Shown: positions 1-6,815 of the stretch, in pieces
Layout of the letters: every line of letters begins with the position of its first letter
Position numbering within the stretch: position 1 is the stretch's first letter
DNA from: Nitrospinota bacterium
GTDB lineage: Bacteria; Nitrospinota; Nitrospinia; UBA9942
Direction of reading: 5' to 3'
NCBI GenBank assembly: GCA_016200365.1
Contig: JACQEW010000093.1
Location: 1 to 10,802, forward strand
DNA length: 10,802 bases
Made by a program: the position numbers and the translations under genes
Notes under the pieces: generated by a model
The model's database searches: none
Seen by the model: the letters and a program-made list of their open reading frames with translations, nothing else
What the model was told of the DNA's origin: nothing

Positions 1-767
1 ATATTCTCGCTTATAAAATTCAAGCTATCCTTGCTTCCTGCAAGTCCATTAGGCAGGACAAGGTGTCTGATGAGCAAGCCCTTTACCGCAATTCCGTCAT
101 CGCTGACAACGAGATTGCCTGCCTGTCTTTTCATCTCGAGTATTGCTGCCCGTGAATGTCTTACATAATCCTTTGCCCCTGAATATTCAAAGGAGTTCAT
201 GTCGTCGCTGTATTTAATGTCCGGAAGATAAATGTCAATTATGCCATCGAGGAGCTTCAGGGTTTCGAGTGAATCATAGCCGTTTGTATTGTATACAAGA
301 GGAATTTCAAGTCCCCTTTGAGCCGCAATCTCGACGGCATTAACGATTTGGGCGGTAAAGTGCGATGGGGAAACGAGGTTTATGTTATGACAACCTTTAG
401 ACTGCAATTCGAGCATAATCTCTGCAAGCCTATCGAAACTTACTTCTTTATGTCTTTGCGGCGTTAAGGGCTGGGATATTTGGTGATTCTGACAGAAGAT
501 GCAGCGGAGATTGCAATTGCCGAAAAATATCGCGCCGGAGCCTCTGGTTCCCGAAATCACAGGCTCCTCGCCATGATGGATACAATAACTGGAGACTATA
601 GGGAGATAACCTGAACGGCAGAACCCAAGCTCGCCTGCCTTACGGTTGACATGGCAGTTACGCGGGCAGAACGTGCAGTTATTAAGCAATTCCTCCAGAT
701 TTGAAGCCCGCTTCTGCAATTCACCTGTATTGAGGAGATTCAAGTATCCGGGTGTGTTATGAATCAC
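1..767 (-). CDS. PflA/PflX-like radical SAM protein (partial, C-terminus beyond window)
   Basis: About 255 codons are visible; the 3' end runs off the left edge. Near the N-terminus four cysteines (C31, C34, C38, C50, in CTFCPRNC and GFC contexts) could bind an auxiliary metal or Fe-S cluster. Residues 85-92 read CNLRCIFC, the CxxxCxxC radical SAM motif, followed by QNHQIS and preceded by HHGEEPVISGTRGSG. This layout is that of the pyruvate formate-lyase activating enzyme homologues often labelled PflX (COG1313), cytoplasmic SAM-dependent Fe-S enzymes whose substrate is not established. The start is a GTG at 767: an in-frame TAA lies at 771-773, so no earlier start is possible, although the ribosome site is weak. 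It begins 17 bp after the flavin reductase stop, suggesting co-transcription with it. A true pyruvate formate-lyase activase is less likely because of the N-terminal cysteine cluster. Family call is firm; function is open. Confidence 0.85.
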   Translation of the reverse strand, partial: MIHNTPGYLNLLNTGELQKRASNLEELLNNCTFCPRNCHVNRKAGELGFCRSGYLPIVSSYCIHHGEEPVISGTRGSGAIFFGNCNLRCIFCQNHQISQPLTPQRHKEVSFDRLAEIMLELQSKGCHNINLVSPSHFTAQIVNAVEIAAQRGLEIPLVYNTNGYDSLETLKLLDGIIDIYLPDIKYSDDMNSFEYSGAKDYVRHSRAAILEMKRQAGNLVVSDDGIAVKGLLIRHLVLPNGLAGSKDSLNFISEN

Positions 768-784
768 AGCTTAAAGATTTATCA

Positions 785-1294
785 TTAATCCTTCACAAGA
801 CATCTGATTATCTCCCCTATATACATTCTGTGATAATCCTTTTTCGGATAAAAGCCGTCAATTTCGGGGTATAAGAAATGTTTCGGGTTGATGTCATGAA
901 AATATATCTTCCTGCATTCAAGCACGAGACGGGCTTCTTCAAAGTAAATAGCATCTTTGCCTGTTACCGGGGTTAGACCTGTTTCAGCCACTTTGTTCAC
1001 ATTCTTACCGGATGTCGAGCCGCAGAAATTCAGGATTTCCCTGTATTTCTCCTCGAAGAAAGAAAGCGTAAAATACCCCGACTTGTCTATAAAATTATAG
1101 GTATGCCGTGTTGGTCTTACCACGCAGAAGCAGACATTTTTATTCCACAGGAATCCGAGCCCTCCCCAGTTTGCAGTCATTGTGTTGAAGGATTCCGGAG
1201 TGCCTGCGGTAATCAGCATCCAATCCTTTCCGATAAGCTTAAAGGGGTTGCCCTTGATTTGCTGAGGGTCAATTTCTTTGAATATTTTTGCCAT
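785..1294 (-). CDS. flavin reductase-like / flavoredoxin-type FMN-binding protein
   Basis: A 169-residue protein of the flavin reductase-like domain family (DIM6/NTAB type, split-barrel FMN binding). Typical features are the early strand DWMLITAG, the segment FNTMTANWGGLGFLWNK and RPTRHTYNFI, which in this family contribute to the flavin site, then SFFEEKYREILNFCGSTSG. Members act as cytoplasmic FMN-binding electron carriers or flavin reductases; the partner cannot be told from sequence. A longer open frame reaches 1342 but runs into the 3' end of tRNA-Leu. The ATG at 1294 has GAGGGA six bases upstream, so I choose it. It follows the tRNA by 21 bp with no visible terminator, and a PflX-like radical SAM gene follows 17 bp later, so tRNA, flavoprotein and radical SAM gene may share one transcript. 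Two cysteines in NVCFCVV are not a recognised motif. Confidence 0.88.
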   Translation of the reverse strand: MAKIFKEIDPQQIKGNPFKLIGKDWMLITAGTPESFNTMTANWGGLGFLWNKNVCFCVVRPTRHTYNFIDKSGYFTLSFFEEKYREILNFCGSTSGKNVNKVAETGLTPVTGKDAIYFEEARLVLECRKIYFHDINPKHFLYPEIDGFYPKKDYHRMYIGEIIRCLVKD

Positions 1295-1300
1295 ATTGAT

Positions 1301-1306
1301 TCCCTC
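1301..1306 (-). promoter_or_regulatory. ribosome binding site deciding the flavin reductase start
   Basis: GAGGGA on the minus strand, six bases before the ATG at 1294. It supports the shorter start over the upstream ATG at 1342, whose first codons would lie inside the tRNA-Leu gene. Confidence 0.7.
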
Positions 1307-1315
1307 ATTGAAGAG

Positions 1316-1401
1316 TGCCGAGGGCCGGAATCGAACCGGCACGGCAGTTACCCGCCGAGGGATTTTAAGTCCCTTGCGTCTACCTATTCCGCCACCCCGG
1401 C
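1316..1401 (-). tRNA. tRNA-Leu (anticodon UAA)
   Basis: An 86-nt class II tRNA folds cleanly by eye. The acceptor GCCGGGG pairs with CCTCGGC with one G-T wobble. The anticodon stem AGGGA/TCCCT encloses the loop CTTAAAA, placing TAA at the anticodon. There is a long variable arm CGGC...GCCG, and a T arm GCCGG-TTCGATT-CCGGC. The discriminator base is A at 1316. The next bases are CTC, so the 3' CCA is not encoded and must be added by nucleotidyltransferase. The long variable arm and the UAA anticodon identify it as leucine, reading UUA and probably UUG codons. It sits between metF and the flavin reductase gene. Confidence 0.96.
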
Positions 1402-1423
1402 ATTAGAGCAAAAATCTAATCTG

Positions 1424-1452
1424 AAAGTATCATAAGAGATAACTGTTGTCAA
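1424..1452 (-). promoter_or_regulatory. putative sigma-70 promoter for tRNA-Leu
   Basis: In the metF-tRNA gap the minus strand has a perfect TTGACA -35 box (1452-1447). Possible -10 boxes are GATACT (1431-1426, 15-bp spacer) or TACTTT (1429-1424, 17-bp spacer); neither is close to consensus. Transcription would begin roughly 15-20 bases before the tRNA 5' end at 1401, a normal leader length. The strong -35 and placement make a promoter likely; the exact -10 is uncertain. Confidence 0.5.
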
Positions 1453-1454
1453 AT

Positions 1455-2324
1455 CTACAGCCCTGCCTCCTCTAACATATGAGGCAGATAGGATTCAATG
1501 CCTATGGGCATGATGTGAATGCCTTTAACAAGACCTCTTATTGCTCTGATAAATTCAGCGGCAATCTTTATACCTTCCTCTGTTTGATTTTCCGATGCCT
1601 CTATTCTTTTCTTGATGGCGTCAGGGATTTTTTTGTTTAAAACCTTTTCGTTCATAAAATCAATCATCTTTACAGATTTAAGAGGGGAGATTCCTATAAG
1701 AAATTTTGTATCTATTCCTTTCACCTGCTCGATAAATTTATCCAGTGATTCCCTCTCAAAGAACGGCTGGGTCTGGAAAAATTCTGCCCCTGCGGCGATC
1801 TTCTTTCTCAATTTTATTAACTCAAGCTCAACGGGTTCAAAGAATGGATTTATAACCCCGCCTATAAAAAATTCCGGCGCACCGTCCAATTTTTTGCCCG
1901 CCATATTTACACCCTTTTTCAGTTCTTTGATTGCTTTCGTAAGCTGAACAGAGTCTAAATCAAATACCGGTTTTGCATCTGGGTGGTTTCCAAGTTTTGG
2001 ATGGTCGCCTGTCATAATACAGATATTTTCTATTCCGAGTGCAGAAGCCCCGAGCATGTCGGATTGCAAGGCAAGTCTATTCCTGTCCCTTGTGCAGACC
2101 TGCATTATTGGATTATGCCCCATCTCTTTGAGTAGATGACTGAATGCCAGAGGGCACATCCTCATAATACCCCTCTGGTTGTCCGTAACATTGACGCCGT
2201 CCACCTTTCCTAAAACCTTTTTAGCTATTTCAAGGCTTGGAATTACATTGCTGCCCTTAGGAGGCGGAATTTCAGCAGTAACTACAAAATCTTTTTTATC
2301 AAATGCCTCTTTAAATAAATTCAT
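1455..2324 (-). CDS. metF: 5,10-methylenetetrahydrofolate reductase
   Basis: A 289-residue TIM-barrel flavoprotein that reduces methylene-tetrahydrofolate to methyl-tetrahydrofolate, feeding methionine synthesis or, in anaerobes, the methyl branch of the Wood-Ljungdahl pathway. Visible family motifs are TAEIPPPKG near residues 16-24, where E18 lines up with the catalytic glutamate of MetF; VTDNQRG at 46-52; CIMTGDHP at 102-109, with D107 in the position of the flavin-site aspartate; and AGAEFFQTQPFF at 178-189. Length is close to that of ordinary bacterial MetF, with no regulatory extension. It starts 5 bp after metV, so the pair is surely co-transcribed and probably coupled. In acetogens and related anaerobes MetF works in a complex with the Fe-S protein MetV, which passes electrons to it. 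That MetV is encoded next door argues for this form rather than a simple NADH-dependent enzyme. Confidence 0.95.
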   Translation of the reverse strand: MNLFKEAFDKKDFVVTAEIPPPKGSNVIPSLEIAKKVLGKVDGVNVTDNQRGIMRMCPLAFSHLLKEMGHNPIMQVCTRDRNRLALQSDMLGASALGIENICIMTGDHPKLGNHPDAKPVFDLDSVQLTKAIKELKKGVNMAGKKLDGAPEFFIGGVINPFFEPVELELIKLRKKIAAGAEFFQTQPFFERESLDKFIEQVKGIDTKFLIGISPLKSVKMIDFMNEKVLNKKIPDAIKKRIEASENQTEEGIKIAAEFIRAIRGLVKGIHIMPIGIESYLPHMLEEAGL

Positions 2325-2329
2325 TATCC

Positions 2330-2986
2330 CTAACCCCTAATCCCTGCATTTATTACCATCCCCGGACTTGTCCCTGCGCTATGATTTTTTGCAGGAAACA
2401 CCTTCGTTAAATTATCGAGACTGTTAGTTTTCTTCATCCTTTCATATATCATAATCCATGCACACTCCTTTTTGTTGTCTACCTCACATTTACCCTGCAT
2501 GCTCCCTCCGCAGGGTCCATTTAGCAAGCTTTTTGAGCATCTTGTTACAGGGCAGATGCCTCCGTAATATCCGATGACACACTCCCCGCAGGTGGAGCAT
2601 TTTTCATAAAAGTGCTGATGCCTGAATACATTGCCAAGGAAAAGACTGTCGCATCCGGGATATACATTGCATATTGCAGCCTCTGCAACCGACTGTGTTC
2701 CTGCACCGCATGCAAGGACAAGTATGGCTTCAGTCTTTTCAATTGCATCCTTATTCTGCCGCAAGACCCTCCGTGTATCGAGTTCAAGACAGGGTGCAGT
2801 AATTATCACAGAACCTGTTACAGTCTTGCCCTTCTCAATCAGCTTTGCTGACATCTCAGCCGCCTCTTTTTCCCCTCCTGTCCTGCAAGTAGTCGCACAC
2901 TCGCCACAGCCTACGATAAATACCGATTTTTTCCCTTCCATCATCCCAAGAATCTCATCTAATGATTTCTGTTTTGTAATAATCAT
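2330..2986 (-). CDS. metV: MetV-type methylenetetrahydrofolate reductase Fe-S/zinc subunit
   Basis: A 218-residue cysteine-rich protein of the methylene-tetrahydrofolate reductase C-terminal (MetV) family. The first cluster CGECATTCRTGG lies at residues 27-38. A second group in the C-terminal half reads CSTCGECVIGYYGG-CPVTRC (130-150), then LLNGPCGG and KCEVD near 155-170 and a last cysteine at 175. These can ligate Fe-S clusters or zinc. It lies directly upstream of metF (5-bp gap), the order seen in anaerobes where MetV links an electron donor to MetF. The ATG at 2986 has GGGGGAA just upstream. It begins only 28 bp after the res stop codon, so it may be read from the restriction operon unless it has a promoter inside the end of res; I see no convincing one. 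The family is clear; the electron donor is not shown here. Confidence 0.9.
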   Translation of the reverse strand: MIITKQKSLDEILGMMEGKKSVFIVGCGECATTCRTGGEKEAAEMSAKLIEKGKTVTGSVIITAPCLELDTRRVLRQNKDAIEKTEAILVLACGAGTQSVAEAAICNVYPGCDSLFLGNVFRHQHFYEKCSTCGECVIGYYGGICPVTRCSKSLLNGPCGGSMQGKCEVDNKKECAWIMIYERMKKTNSLDNLTKVFPAKNHSAGTSPGMVINAGIRG

Positions 2987-3014
2987 AATTCCCCCAAAGT
3001 TTCATCTAATAACC

Positions 3015-5714
3015 TCACACAGGTTTCTTTTCATAAACCTTTACCAAATACTCAAAACCCATATTTGCCTGAACGGCATTATGCGGAATCAGGGCATATT
3101 CCCACGGCTTGCCGCCATTTTGAGCGGTGAAATTGGTTGCGTGCCTGCAATACTGCAATGCTGCCTGTGATTTTTCCTGAACATCTGATGATTCAATATC
3201 GCCCTCTTTTTTGGTTTCTACCATATAAATCATATCCGCTGTCTCTGCTACAAAATCAGGATGATATGGGCTGGAATTATGCTTCCAATAGATATGAAAC
3301 TGCCGCTGCGCCGGTCTCAGCCATTTCAGAACCGCCTTATCATGCTCCAGAATTATCGCAAAGTCTTTTTCTGTCTTGGAGTCAAACTTATAAAGGCTGT
3401 GGCAGGCTTTTCTAAAACCGCTGAACACCTTGCTCGGAATAGCACTTGTTGGAGTTATGGTATCGGTAAAGTGATGGATGCTGTCCTTTGTATATTTTGA
3501 AAAGTTATGTTCTTCAATTTTAGTAAAAGGTTTTACAATCGGTTTTTCAAAACTCGGAGACTCACAATAGAAATACTCCATTAACTGAGAATGAATGTAT
3601 CCGCTAATCTCCTTTTTGTGGTATTGAACTACATTCATTAAATCATCCTCGTTGAGATATGTTCTGAATTTTTTAATTGCCTGACCTGCCAGCTTAAACA
3701 GCAAATCCGCCTGCTCATCATAATCTATTTCAGGGTAGTTGATGAGTTCATTAACAATAATCCTCTCAGGCGTATCAATGATAATCCTGCCCTTGCCTAT
3801 AACAATGTCAATGCTGTTTTCCTGCTCTCTTAGCTTTTTGATAAGGATTTCTTCTGAAACAGGCTGATAATTCAGGTTTTTAGTGTCAAGGTCAAAATCT
3901 TTAAAACCTGATTTTACCTCATTGGACTGCTGTATACTGATTCGTGGAATTTCTATAATGTTAGCGGTAAACTCATCTACCACTGTCTCATAAGCTGCTT
4001 CTGCCTCACGAATCATATCCGCTGCAAACAGTGCCTGCTGTGGCATGCCGGCAATCTTCTCTTTTATTTTTTCAACGGCTATCTGTTTGATTTCGTCTTT
4101 CTTTAATTCGTTAATATTCGCTACTTTATTATTCAACTCCGGCAAGGTAGAGAGAATAGTCTTATAAACCTCAAGGCTTATCTGCGCCTTTTGCTTCTGT
4201 TCAGGTTCAATAATGGTGTCGATTGCTTTTTGCCGTTCCTCAATTTTTTTCTCAACAATTGAAACAGCAGTAATAACCTCTTTAGGCTGGTTTAATTCCT
4301 CCTCATCAATTGTTATGATATTTTCTTTTCTAATAATAGAATCCGGCTTGTTCGCCTCGTCAATGATTTCCTGAAATTTATCATGCGCCACAATAGTAAG
4401 CTTATCGGCTTTATCATGACCTGTTCTTTTGCCGTATGGAAGCCTCAGCCCCCTGCCAATGGTCTGCTCCCGTAAGGTAGTAGAGGCTGCTGTCCTCAAT
4501 GGAATTATGGTATAGAGGTTTGTAACATCCCACCCCTCTTTGAGCATATTTACATGGATGACTATCTCAATTTTATTGTCAGGATTTTCCAATGAAAGCA
4601 GTTGGGCAATATTCTCATCCTTTTCTTCTCCAGTCTGATTTGAATGGATTTCCATAACTTTACCGGCATACCTGCCTTCAAAAAAAGCGATTGAAGTAAT
4701 CAGTTCTCTCAGCTTGCAGGCATGGTCGGTATCCTTTGCAACAACCAATACAAAGGGCTTGACGATAGGCATTTTGTTGTCTCTTGCAAATATGTCCAGA
4801 GCAACCTTTGTATCCTTATGGATACGGATACCGTCTTCCAATTTTATTCTGTCCAAATCTTCAGGCTTATATTGTGAAGGGTCAAAATCCTTTCGTGTTG
4901 CTACTGCCGGTTCTTTAACAAACCCGTCCTGTATTGCTTTTGCCAATGAATATTCATAAACGACATTTTTGAACTTGATTGCCCCTCCGCTTCGCTCAAC
5001 CTGCGGAGTCGCAGTCAATTCCAGTCCTAAAATAGGGTTTAATTCATTGATAACTTCCATGCCTCTGTCCGCGCGGTAATGATGGGATTCGTCCATCAAT
5101 AAAACAAGGTCGTCAAGATTAGAAAGATAGTTAAAGTATGACTCCCCAAGATACTCCGAAAGCCTCTTTATGCGGGGGAGCTTTCCTCCCCGCATCTCTG
5201 AGCTTATCTTGGATATATTGAAAACATTAATCCTTATCTCCTGCTCTTTATAAAGGTCTCCTATGGAGTTGTAGTTGTCGCCTGTGATGATTACAGGATT
5301 ATTATGGACAAACTCACCGATGCCTTGAAATACATATTTTGGATGAGTAGTATTGGAGAAGTCCTCTATCAGTTTGTTGTAAATGGTAAGATTCGGGGCA
5401 AGGACAAAAAAGTTTCTGATGCCTTTTGACAGATACAGATAAGAAACAAAAGCGCCCATTAATCTGGTTTTCCCGACGCCAGTTGCCAATGCAAAACAGA
5501 TTGAAGGAAAGTTTCTTTCAAAGTCCGTGCAGGTAGGGTAGGAGTTCTTGACGATTTCAAGTTGCTCTTTTAGAAAATTACCCTCTTGAGAGGGGTTAGG
5601 GGTGTGTTTCTTTAAATCCAGTTTCTCTGTCATCTCTGCCAATATATTCAGGCTCTCCGCCTGCGGCGGACGAAGGCTTAATCTGTTTCTGATGGATTGA
5701 GATATACGGTTCAT
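3015..5714 (-). CDS. res: type III restriction enzyme Res subunit (helicase-endonuclease)
   Basis: An 899-residue superfamily 2 helicase/translocase that, with Mod, cuts unmethylated DNA after ATP-driven movement. Motifs in order: Walker A ATGVGKT (77-83), motif II MDESHHY (207-213), motif III LTATP (233-237), motif V VNMLKEGWDV with NLYTIIPLR (388-407), and motif VI QTIGRGLRLPYG (417-428). The C-terminus carries a PD-(D/E)XK nuclease site, HPDF...VETKKE, with D820, E833 and K835 as the likely catalytic residues. Length is typical for Res and the frame is intact. The ATG at 5714 follows the fic stop by 19 bp and has an AGAGGG ribosome site inside a small tandem repeat. Near the N-terminus, KKHTPNPSQEGN (35-46) is encoded by a palindromic repeat and looks like an insertion into a variable linker. 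Res requires Mod for site recognition; mod is two genes upstream in the same operon. Confidence 0.93.
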   Translation of the reverse strand: MNRISQSIRNRLSLRPPQAESLNILAEMTEKLDLKKHTPNPSQEGNFLKEQLEIVKNSYPTCTDFERNFPSICFALATGVGKTRLMGAFVSYLYLSKGIRNFFVLAPNLTIYNKLIEDFSNTTHPKYVFQGIGEFVHNNPVIITGDNYNSIGDLYKEQEIRINVFNISKISSEMRGGKLPRIKRLSEYLGESYFNYLSNLDDLVLLMDESHHYRADRGMEVINELNPILGLELTATPQVERSGGAIKFKNVVYEYSLAKAIQDGFVKEPAVATRKDFDPSQYKPEDLDRIKLEDGIRIHKDTKVALDIFARDNKMPIVKPFVLVVAKDTDHACKLRELITSIAFFEGRYAGKVMEIHSNQTGEEKDENIAQLLSLENPDNKIEIVIHVNMLKEGWDVTNLYTIIPLRTAASTTLREQTIGRGLRLPYGKRTGHDKADKLTIVAHDKFQEIIDEANKPDSIIRKENIITIDEEELNQPKEVITAVSIVEKKIEERQKAIDTIIEPEQKQKAQISLEVYKTILSTLPELNNKVANINELKKDEIKQIAVEKIKEKIAGMPQQALFAADMIREAEAAYETVVDEFTANIIEIPRISIQQSNEVKSGFKDFDLDTKNLNYQPVSEEILIKKLREQENSIDIVIGKGRIIIDTPERIIVNELINYPEIDYDEQADLLFKLAGQAIKKFRTYLNEDDLMNVVQYHKKEISGYIHSQLMEYFYCESPSFEKPIVKPFTKIEEHNFSKYTKDSIHHFTDTITPTSAIPSKVFSGFRKACHSLYKFDSKTEKDFAIILEHDKAVLKWLRPAQRQFHIYWKHNSSPYHPDFVAETADMIYMVETKKEGDIESSDVQEKSQAALQYCRHATNFTAQNGGKPWEYALIPHNAVQANMGFEYLVKVYEKKPV
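5577..5593. repeat. palindromic repeat inside the res N-terminus
   Basis: The plus strand has ATTACCCTCT-TG-AGAGG, extended to AGAGGGG and then TTAGGGGTGTG. It has a 6-bp stem (5581-5586 with 5589-5594) and is translated within res as part of HTPNPSQEGN. A near copy with one extra base lies at 5733-5750. This peptide stretch resembles those produced where short dispersed palindromes insert in frame into genes. Confidence 0.6.
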
Positions 5715-5718
5715 TTAG

Positions 5719-5758
5719 TTATTACCCTCTTTATTACCCTCTTTTAGAGGTATTACCC
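5719..5758. repeat. 12-bp tandem repeat with adjoining palindrome at the fic stop / res ribosome site
   Basis: TTATTACCCTCT occurs twice exactly (5719-5730 and 5731-5742), partly continuing to 5744. It is followed by a palindrome (CCTCT...AGAGG, 5738-5750) and a third ATTACCC at 5752-5758. On the minus strand this gives the last codons and TAA stop of fic (5734-5736) and two copies of AGAGGG, the nearer serving as the res ribosome site. The repeat probably arose by slippage. Confidence 0.8.
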
Positions 5759-6312
5759 TTTATCTTCCATAATGCACCCGGGCCTCGCCCAATACATTCA
5801 ACCTCGCCGGCTTTCTGCATACTTTTAAGTACTGTTCGTATCATATCCCTACTGACAATAGAACACTTCTTTTCTATATCCGCAACAGTAAAGTCCCTGC
5901 CAATAGCACGAACAGCATGATGCACCATCTCTGTTTTAGAACCCCGAGGGCTTCTTATTGAACCAGCTCTTTCTTCAAACTCCTTGTATGCAGTTTTAAG
6001 AATGGAGAGCACAAAATTCAGGTATGGCCATGGATCATGTTTGCCGTCATGCCAGCCTTTGGAACTTTCCTCAAGGGTTTCATAATACCGCTGCTTATTC
6101 TCTTCTATAATGCGCTCAAGACTGATATACCGGCCGACCTCATAGCCAAGGTGATAACACTGCAAAAGCATAAGCAAACGCGATACCCTTCCGTTTCCGT
6201 CGCGGAATGGATGCACGCAGAGAAAATCCAGATTAAACGCCGCCATTGCTATTAAAGGATGCGTCCACCGTTCTTTAATGCACTCCTGCCACGCCTTTAT
6301 TAGCAGCTTCAC
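5734..6312 (-). CDS. Fic catalytic-core and winged-helix fragment (192 aa)
   Basis: An open frame from a GTG at 6312 that carries HPFRDGNGR (fragment residues 34-42), the helices after it, and the C-terminal winged-helix-like region ending near GRGPGALWKIKG. In the restored gene this GTG codes for an internal valine (residue 162). No good ribosome site precedes it, so independent translation is doubtful. If made, it would lack the inhibitory motif and the first helices of the fold. Confidence 0.6.
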   Translation of the reverse strand: MKLLIKAWQECIKERWTHPLIAMAAFNLDFLCVHPFRDGNGRVSRLLMLLQCYHLGYEVGRYISLERIIEENKQRYYETLEESSKGWHDGKHDPWPYLNFVLSILKTAYKEFEERAGSIRSPRGSKTEMVHHAVRAIGRDFTVADIEKKCSIVSRDMIRTVLKSMQKAGEVECIGRGPGALWKIKGNTSKRG

Positions 6313-6428
6313 ATATCGCGGAGTTTCACCCGCAGGAACCGTTTTAAAACGGATACGCTCCCTCCCATCCGGATACCGCTCTATGATGTCGCTGTCTCTG
6401 CTTTTATACTCCCCTGCATCGCCTATTC

Positions 6429-6468
6429 CGCCCCGCGCTAACCGATGACGCCCCGCGCTAACCGATGA
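6429..6468. repeat. exact 20-bp tandem duplication that breaks fic
   Basis: Two perfect copies of a 20-bp unit (6429-6448 and 6449-6468; plus strand CGCCCCGCGCTAACCGATGA) with no further matching bases on either side. Twenty is not a multiple of three, so the second copy shifts the frame and brings in a TAG. One copy encodes HRLARG in the Fic core. Confidence 0.97.
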
Positions 6469-6815
6469 AGTTTGCGAATAGTGTTTTCTGATACCGCAAG
6501 GGCGCTGGACTTTGTATGAAGTAGTTCAAGCGCCTTGCGATAACCGCGCACCTCTTCCTCGTCCCTGTCCCGCAAATGCGCCCTGCCAAATACCACTTCC
6601 TTTACCCTTGCAGGGGCAACATTAACGCCTTCAATTCTGTTGGAAGAGACCGTGCTCTCAATAATGGCATGTTCTTTCAGCGCCTTCAGCTTCTGCGGCG
6701 CCTGCCGCTCATAAAGCTTCTGCTTGCCAAGATACTCTCCCAAATCGGCAAGATGCCATGCTGTAATCTGCGGTACAGATTGCACACCTGATTCAAAAAA
6801 CCGGATGGTCTTCAT
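6438..6815 (-). CDS. Fic N-terminal fragment (125 aa) as currently encoded
   Basis: This is the part of the broken fic gene that can be translated from its own start. It contains the inhibitory motif SNRIEG (58-63) and helices of the N-terminal Fic region, but no catalytic motif. It ends RKLHRLARGVIG; the last three residues and the stop come from the duplicated 20 bases. It is probably non-functional alone; it could still act as a separate inhibitory helix only if the other half were also made. Confidence 0.7.
   Translation of the reverse strand: MKTIRFFESGVQSVPQITAWHLADLGEYLGKQKLYERQAPQKLKALKEHAIIESTVSSNRIEGVNVAPARVKEVVFGRAHLRDRDEEEVRGYRKALELLHTKSSALAVSENTIRKLHRLARGVIG

Larger units (their letters stand above)
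5734..6815 (-). pseudogene. Fic-family adenylyltransferase gene, frameshifted by a 20-bp tandem duplication
   Basis: Fic proteins transfer AMP (or related groups) from a nucleotide to target proteins. The gene starts at the ATG at 6815, overlapping the mod stop by 4 bp (ATGA), and ends at 5734. The first frame stops at a TAG (6438-6440) that lies in the extra copy of a 20-bp repeat. With one copy removed I read a continuous 353-residue protein: the Fic N-terminal region with the inhibitory motif SNRIEG (58-63, matching S/TxxxE-G/N), the HRLARGGIGDAGEYKSRDSDII segment typical before the Fic core, PDGRERIRF, the catalytic motif HPFRDGNGR (195-203), and a C-terminal winged-helix-like region (roughly 275-350). 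As it stands no full-length protein is made. This may be a true pseudogene, a reversible off state, or an assembly error. Fic genes are often found beside restriction systems. The target is unknown. Confidence 0.9.

Noticed and set aside
1295..1342. Longer N-terminus (16 extra residues) for the flavin reductase, starting at 1342
   Set aside because: The extra codons lie within the tRNA-Leu 3' half and have no ribosome site, while the ATG at 1294 has GAGGGA at ideal spacing.
2987..3060. Riboswitch or strong promoter ahead of metV
   Set aside because: The 28-bp gap is too short for a riboswitch, and no convincing -35/-10 pair was found in the end of res.
2631..3170. Plus-strand open frame of 179 codons across metV and the res end
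   Set aside because: It crosses two well-supported minus-strand genes and shows no recognisable motif; it is a shadow frame.
5719..5758. CRISPR-like repeat array or transcription terminator at the fic/res junction
   Set aside because: Repeat units are only 12 bp without spacers, and the hairpin (5-bp stem) is weak, lies inside coding/ribosome-site sequence and has no T run.
6429..6468. Programmed ribosomal frameshifting as the explanation for the split fic gene
   Set aside because: There is no slippery heptamer needed to explain it: an exact 20-bp duplication accounts for the frame change, and removing it restores the whole protein.
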